DNA of 64,000 nt from Augochlora pura (Eukaryota > Arthropoda > Insecta > Hymenoptera > Halictidae). The notes under the pieces were generated by a model that was not told where the DNA came from, did not search any database, and worked only from the letters and a program-made list of their open reading frames with translations. The position numbers and the translations under genes were made by a program. The stretch covers positions 26,773,214 to 26,837,213 of the forward strand of contig NC_135778.1 in the NCBI RefSeq assembly GCF_028453695.1, in the 5' to 3' direction. How positions within the stretch are numbered: position 1 is the first letter of the stretch; every line of letters starts with the position of its first letter. This document shows, piece after piece, positions 58,860-64,000 of this stretch.

Positions 58860-59990
58860 ATTGAAGCACTTAAAGGCTGTTTATATTTTATATATAGTCA
58901 GTAGTGTTAGTATAGTAAGTTGTTAGATGTCTTAATAGCGAGTGGGTAAAAGGTAGCTACCCTATGTTTAACCCGTTGCACTATAATAACGAGTCAGACT
59001 CGTGATAAAGATTCCACGTAATTTCTACTAAATATGGACATTATTAATATTTTACTAAATCGAAATCAAATTGAATTTTTCTATTATCAAAATCTAGAAA
59101 CAAAAGTACATGAAGACAATAAAACAAACAAATATTATCTGGTACTGTTATTAAAAATATTAAGGCCAAATAAGTGTCAAACAACGCAGCGCGAAAGGAA
59201 TCGTAGTACAAGGGGTTAATAGCAATGATTCAAATGTTGTAACCTAAAGGCTGTTTATAATTTATATATAGTCAGTAGTGTTAGCTGTTAGATATCCTAA
59301 TATCGAGTGGATTAAAGGTAACTATCTTAAGTTTATTTAACAACGATGACACAGGCCTATATTCGAGATGCTTAAACAAGACTGCTGACATGCTATAGTT
59401 AGCTTCTAGGCACCTTAACTCCCAATAAGTAATAGATAGCTAGTTATATCCTATATCTATTTAGCAATAAAGTCATAGAATTAATCTCCATACCTAAATA
59501 TAACCTAAAAATAGAATGTTTATTTTCCATAGTTAGCTAATAGTGGTAGCTTTTCGGTATGATATCTAGTATATAATTTGTACTTATCTGTAGCCTAAGT
59601 TTACTTAGCAATAATGGCATAGGGTTGCACAAAAGACATCTAAAAGAAAACTGCTGATATCCTATAGTTAGCAATAGTGTATGATTTCAGTGTCCTAACT
59701 CAGGAAGTAATAGGTAGGTTACCCTGTATCCATTTAACAATAGGACTAGTCTTCAGGTTCTAATATTAAGTCACCTAGAAAGAAAAGGTTTATTCCCCAT
59801 AACTAGCTATCTAAATGACTGGTAGTTATCTATACCCTAAGTTTACTTAACAATGCTGACATAAGACTAAGGCCTCTAGAAGAAAACTATCAGTACCTTA
59901 CAACTAGTTAACAAGACAACTTGTAGATAACGTCCAATTAGTAATAGATATACCCTAATCCCAGTTAGCAATGATGACATAGTCCGAAGG
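58860..59990. repeat. ~115-145-bp tandem array interrupted by a TTAA element
   Basis: Landmarks of GTTTACTTAGCAATnATGRCATAGG type occur at 59337, 59461, 59605, 59734, 59847 and 59965, and GGCTGTTTATAnTTTATATATAGTCAGTAGTGTTAG-type text occurs at about 58872 and 59249. The units are clearly related but diverged. Confidence 0.75.
58968..59219. mobile_element. TTAA-flanked non-autonomous element, copy 5 (nested in tandem array)
   Basis: 252 bp from TTAACCCGTTGCACTATAAT to GTAGTACAAGGGGTTAA with TTAA at both ends. The palindrome ACGAGTCAGACTCGT lies at 58989-59003, near the left end, so it is reversed relative to copies 1 and 4. It sits inside a repeat unit; other units give the approximate empty site. 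Confidence 0.75.
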
Positions 59991-60202
59991 TGTCGCAGCT
60001 CCTGAAACCGAGGTGTCGGAAAGCTGTCGCAAATATCGAAGTATGTAGGCCAACCCGGCGACCTTTGGTCTGCTCCGGTCAATCGGCAAGAAGAAATTCT
60101 GCGGGGCCCTAACTTGGACGTTCACTTTCGAGCGCCGAGACAAGCGCTAATTTCAATATCCGCCGCGGTTAAACAGTCAATTACGGTCGATCGGCGAGAT
60201 AA

Positions 60203-60228
60203 GGATCACGAGAAACTGCTCGTGATCC
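60203..60228. other. Perfect 10-bp inverted repeat
   Basis: GGATCACGAG and CTCGTGATCC flank a 6-nt spacer. It lies in a GC-richer intergenic block (59990-60500) whose function is unknown. Confidence 0.6.
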
Positions 60229-60499
60229 CGGTTCCGTCCGAGAGCAAATGATCCGTGAGTCGTGTCTGCTACCGGTGGGCCCAAGTCCCTGGGCCTTGCA
60301 CTTACCCAGACCACCAGACACCGTCCACGGAACCGGTTCTGCTAGATAGCTGGACACCGTGAACGGGGCACGCCCGTCCCGCCACGCTAGACGGTAATTC
60401 GTGTTGCCAGCAAGGACGTGATTGACCGGGCCTGACGAGATATGCGCCGGGCTCCGGGTTCAAAAGCTCACCGGCTGCCAGTGGGCCCAATCTCGCCGA

Positions 60500-62160
60500 C
60501 AGAAATAATAAAAGTCTTTGCGAAATAAAAATTATCGGAATTTGCACCACAGGAGCTTTTTTAAAAACTATTTGCCGGTGTAAGTAAACAATAATTAATG
60601 CGAAACATTGTCTTTATGTAATTTGATAGTTCTATAATTGAAAATTAATTTCCTTTGCGTGCTTATAATTTTTAATTAATTTTTTAGTTGATGGTATTTC
60701 TTTTGCCCGCATTGTCTGTAGAATGTTTCTGAATTGTTACAACTGTCTTTATATTGTTACCACCGTTTTCGTTGATTTCAGGATCGTGGATCGGTATATA
60801 AGATGCAGAATGGGATATAGTCGGGAGAAAAGTTGTCGCAGCTGACCAAGGTCTCTTCCCCCACTCTCCTCTTGACGCAGAGCGTCTGTGGCGGGGAGGC
60901 CTTGTGGTGGGGACGGCCTTCAGCATCCGACTAATTCTGTCGCAACTATAATTCACGGCTTGTTCACGCCTATGTACACGTGTCCCGACCACGCACGCGG
61001 GCTGGATTCCTCGGCGTAATCAGATTTATGCTCACTACCGTAAACCCCGCGTTGTTTTCACTGCCGTGTTTTCCACGGCGAACACGAATCAATCTGATCT
61101 ATGTCACGGGCATGTTAGTCAGGCACGCTTGATAGCCGGCTGATCGTAGCACAGTGGTACTCAAATTTCACTCGAAGTACCACCTAACTTTTTAACTACA
61201 CTTTTTCAAAAATCTACAAAATACTTCAAAGAAAGCTCCAACCTCTTGACTATTCTTTTGGGTAAAAGATACTAAAAGAAATGCTAAGTAGTGTGAAATA
61301 CTATGAAGGTATACCTGGAGTAATTTTCCAAAAATGCACACAATAATTAATAAGTATTGCCTTAGCCTTCTAACTATATTTTCAACAATCTATAAAACAG
61401 TTTCTATTTTCCGGAAATATCTGGATCGATGATGTTAGGGATAGATGCCAAAACAATTGCAGGACAGAACTTTATTATCGACCTCGTCCTCTTGCGACAT
61501 TATGTACAATCCACGTTAAAAAAGTATTCGCATAATCAGGAGTGTGGGGGGGAAATACGGTGAGTACAGTCTACGAATGAAATCTAGACAAAGGTGAACG
61601 CAGACTTTCCCCGGGCGTCGAAAGCGAGAGCGATAAGGAGATCACCTTGAAAAGGAATGTGATAACGATTTCCTTCTTGAAACGACTCGATGCTATCAGC
61701 GTCGGTGCGACGGTCCGTTACTTCGTTTGCGTTTCGCCAACGAGCGGCGCGCGCTCTCCCATTTCACTCGAAGGATTGACACAATGCCCGCGGAAATATA
61801 CTGCGGCATTTACCCGGGAAAATTCACGTCGACGTCGGCGCGGGCGCGTTGCGAAACGGCGGAAGAAGCGACGTCCATTTTTCTGACAGTGTTCGAGTCG
61901 ACAGAGAGGTAGCTGGTGCCGCGACGCCAATGACAGCTGGCGGTCGCGACGATAGATTATGGCAGAAGGAAGCAAAGATTCGTTGTACGAGTAATAAAAA
62001 AAGGAAGACGATTTTTAAGAGACTAAAAAAAATTGGTAAACCGTTACATCGATGCTCGGTAGACTTGGTGTTTCAGAGGTAGTTTGGAGACGATGCATGA
62101 CCTTCCGGAAGCACCGGTAGCATTGGAGGTATGATTGCAGTTTTGTGGAGGCGCCAGTAC
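60500..62160. other. Intergenic region downstream of the minus-strand Cuticle_3 gene
   Basis: No supported gene. Short open frames (60684-60992 minus, 61718-61975 minus, 61647-61886 plus) show no domain or splice context. No clear AATAAA for the gene at 62164 was found on the minus strand. Confidence 0.4.
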
Positions 62161-62163
62161 CGT

Positions 62164-63464
62164 CTAATAGTGGTTCCAGCTGTTGGGTTGGCCCCATTGG
62201 TTGGGTGGGTTGTAGGCGCCCGACGGGTTCCAAGAGGGAGCAGCCGGAGCTGGTGGGCCTGCCGGGCCCGGGCCCCGCTGCGCCTCCGCGTTGTACAGCG
62301 AGAAATGCACGGCCTTGGCTTGCTGCACTTCCGCGGTGTCGACTACGCGACCGTCAGGCCCCAAGGGGGCTGGTGGACCACTGTAATTAATAATTAGCTA
62401 CAGCAATCTCTCAAAAATTTAATTTACTACAATTATACTTCACACGTTTCATGTTCTCTATACTATGTTTAAATTTAAACGGATTTCCAAAATATATAAT
62501 CTAAATAATATAAAATACATGATAAAGAATTTTAAAATATTCAATCAAGAATTTTAAAATATTCAATCAAGACTTTTAAAATATACAGGCTGACTAGAAA
62601 GTTTGGCCATTCTAAAATTATACTATACCATACCGAGGTCAACTAGATGAAAGATGCTTATATAGACTTGCGTCTAGAATTCGTTTGTTGAGAAGGTATA
62701 AGCGTTCAAAAGTTATATGTTCGTACCTGTAGTGTGCGTAGTTCGAGGGACCATAAGGCCCAGCTGGACCAGCGTAAGAGCCAGGCCCAACTTTCGGCGC
62801 TCTAGCATTGGCGTCGGCTAACGCTGCCAAATGGGCAGCTTTCAGTTGCGCCACCTCCGGCGTGTCTACGACTCTGCCGTCTGGGCCCAATGGCGCTGGC
62901 GCTGCATGGCCACCATAGCCCCCTGGGTGACCGCCACCGTACCACTGTGGCGCGCAGAGCACTGCGTTCAAGGTGATGGAAAAAATTACCTGCGCAATTC
63001 ATCCTGTTATTATAATGGGATCTTCAAATTAAAATCAACTATTACAAATAAAATATTATTTTATACTTTCGTACACGGTTTTATTTCTTTCGATGGATAA
63101 AATTGTACCAAGATTGGGTCCCAATTAGGTACGTAATAAACAAAAATTAGGCTTTGATCAGGCACAAATTTAGTAATTCTAAATAGATGCTAATATTCTT
63201 ATTATTTCAATAAATTAATTAATGAAAATAATTTTATATAAACACTTATCTTAAAAAGCAAAAAGTTATTTTCATCTACATTTAATAATCATGAAAATCA
63301 AAGTGATGGCTCTTTTTGTATGTAGTATTGTTTGGAATAACAATTGTCAGAAAGTTAGGAAGAAGTACTGTGACTTTAGGACAGAAAGGGTTAAGTTTTA
63401 TGGAGAGAAATAAATCGGTTAGGCGAGAGATAAGGGCGTCGGTACTCACGAAATAGTGCAACAT
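62164..63464 (-). CDS. Cuticle_3-type protein with Gly/Pro/Asn/Trp-rich spacers
   Basis: A secreted cuticle protein of 164 residues. Minus-strand exons 63464-63450 (MLHYF, donor gtgagt), 62989-62727 (ends phase 2, donor gtacga) and 62380-62164 (acceptor ttacag, stop TAG) join in frame. The signal peptide is MLHYFVIFSITLNAVLC. A Gly/His-rich start (APQWYGGGHPGGYGGH) precedes module 1 (GPDGRVVDTPEVAQLKAAH) and a Gly/Pro/Tyr spacer. Module 2 (GPDGRVVDTAEVQQAKAVH) is followed by a Pro/Ala/Asn/Trp tail ending QWGQPNSWNHY. Module 2 has Ala for the usual Pro in DTPEV, as does one module of the gene at 39424-40859. The exon 1 assignment rests on the signal peptide and matching phase. Confidence 0.9.
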
Positions 63465-63550
63465 GATGTCGAACCTCGGGGTACGTCGATCCAGCGACTA
63501 CAGATAGAGGTTTAGATTCGCATAATGACTTCCAGTATCGTGGATCGTCC

Positions 63551-63558
63551 AATTTATA
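63551..63558 (-). promoter_or_regulatory. TATA box (TATAAATT) of the minus-strand Cuticle_3 gene
   Basis: TATAAATT on the minus strand, 87 nt upstream of the ATG at 63464. Confidence 0.65.
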
Positions 63559-63569
63559 GGGGTTCGGTC

Positions 63570-64000
63570 GCGACAGACCGCTCGCGCCCCACCCCTTTCT
63601 ATGGCAGTCACAACAAACGGGGTATAACCACACCCAGGAAAATGCTCTCCTTAAGGCTAGCTGCCCTGCCCCGTAACATTTACCAGGCATTAACAATGAC
63701 ACCGTGTCCCGTAACCTCGTCAGGAATAAAACTCACCTCCCAGCGGAGCTATGCGACACTAGGAGCGTGGACGCACGTCATTGCGGATGCAATTCCGACG
63801 TCCTCGGTATTTATCGGGGCTAAGAGCTCTGCAATGGGCGGGACCGCCGTTGTAGCTGGTCCATTTGCTAGATCACCATACGCCGCTGCCGGCATATTCC
63901 TCCACGGTTTTCGGGGTGTGACACCGGCAATCTCAAATATTTCTCGTTCTGCGCGGCTATCAAAAATTTGTGCGCATCGCGGAAATTAAAATGAGATTTA
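63570..64000. other. Upstream region of the last cuticle gene, no gene identified
   Basis: An Ala/Ser-rich plus-strand frame (63525-63989) overlaps the promoter of the minus-strand gene and lacks any recognisable domain; treated as chance. Confidence 0.4.

Noticed and set aside
63525..63989. 154-codon plus-strand frame at the window end
   Set aside because: It overlaps the TATA box and promoter of the minus-strand cuticle gene and shows no family similarity.
1..64000. CRISPR arrays, rRNA, tRNA or bacterial operon structure
   Set aside because: The sequence is an insect nuclear locus. None of the repeats has CRISPR spacing, and no tRNA cloverleaf box pair was recognised.

Overview
The window looks like nuclear DNA from an insect, most likely a hymenopteran (bee, wasp or ant). 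The genes have spliceosomal introns, TATA boxes and AATAAA signals, the protein families are arthropod-specific, CpG is abundant, and the introns are full of simple sequence. The species cannot be fixed from the sequence alone. It holds the 3' part of one RNA-binding protein gene and six cuticle-protein genes. All were reconstructed by hand from reading frames, splice signals and intron phase; every junction proposed for these seven genes keeps the reading frame.

Positions 1-13,382 (+ strand): the last seven coding exons of the polypyrimidine tract-binding protein gene (hephaestus/PTBP), covering the end of RRM2, RRM3 and RRM4. The introns are large and carry decayed tandem repeats, among them a ~370-bp satellite-like unit and a ~160-bp unit in the last intron. 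They also carry three copies of a TTAA-flanked non-autonomous element. One exon is exactly 34 nt long and frame-breaking, as is exon 11 of vertebrate PTBP1, and the introns on both sides hold CU-rich tracts. This suggests conserved autoregulation by exon skipping.

Positions 13,383-34,562: 21 kb without a recognisable protein gene. It contains the heph 3' UTR, pyrimidine-rich and C-homopolymer tracts, microsatellites, a fold-back element, and a diverged second copy of the heph terminal exon near 20,960.

Positions 34,563-63,464: a cluster of cuticle genes. On the minus strand lies an R&R (chitin_bind_4) cuticle protein (34,563-37,597). It is followed by five genes of the pupal cuticle protein C1 type (Cuticle_3; repeated motif xPDGRVxDTPEVAxAKAAH): 39,424-40,859 (-), 42,834-43,712 (+), 47,600-51,477 (+), 56,177-57,590 (+) and 62,164-63,464 (-). 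Together these five carry 13 copies of the motif. Each cuticle gene has its own TATA box. Five of the six, including the R&R gene, begin with a 12-15 nt coding exon that supplies only the first four or five residues of the signal peptide. The products should be secreted by epidermal cells into the cuticle. Intergenic DNA and introns here are again built largely from locally amplified, decayed tandem repeats, one of which contains a nested TTAA element.
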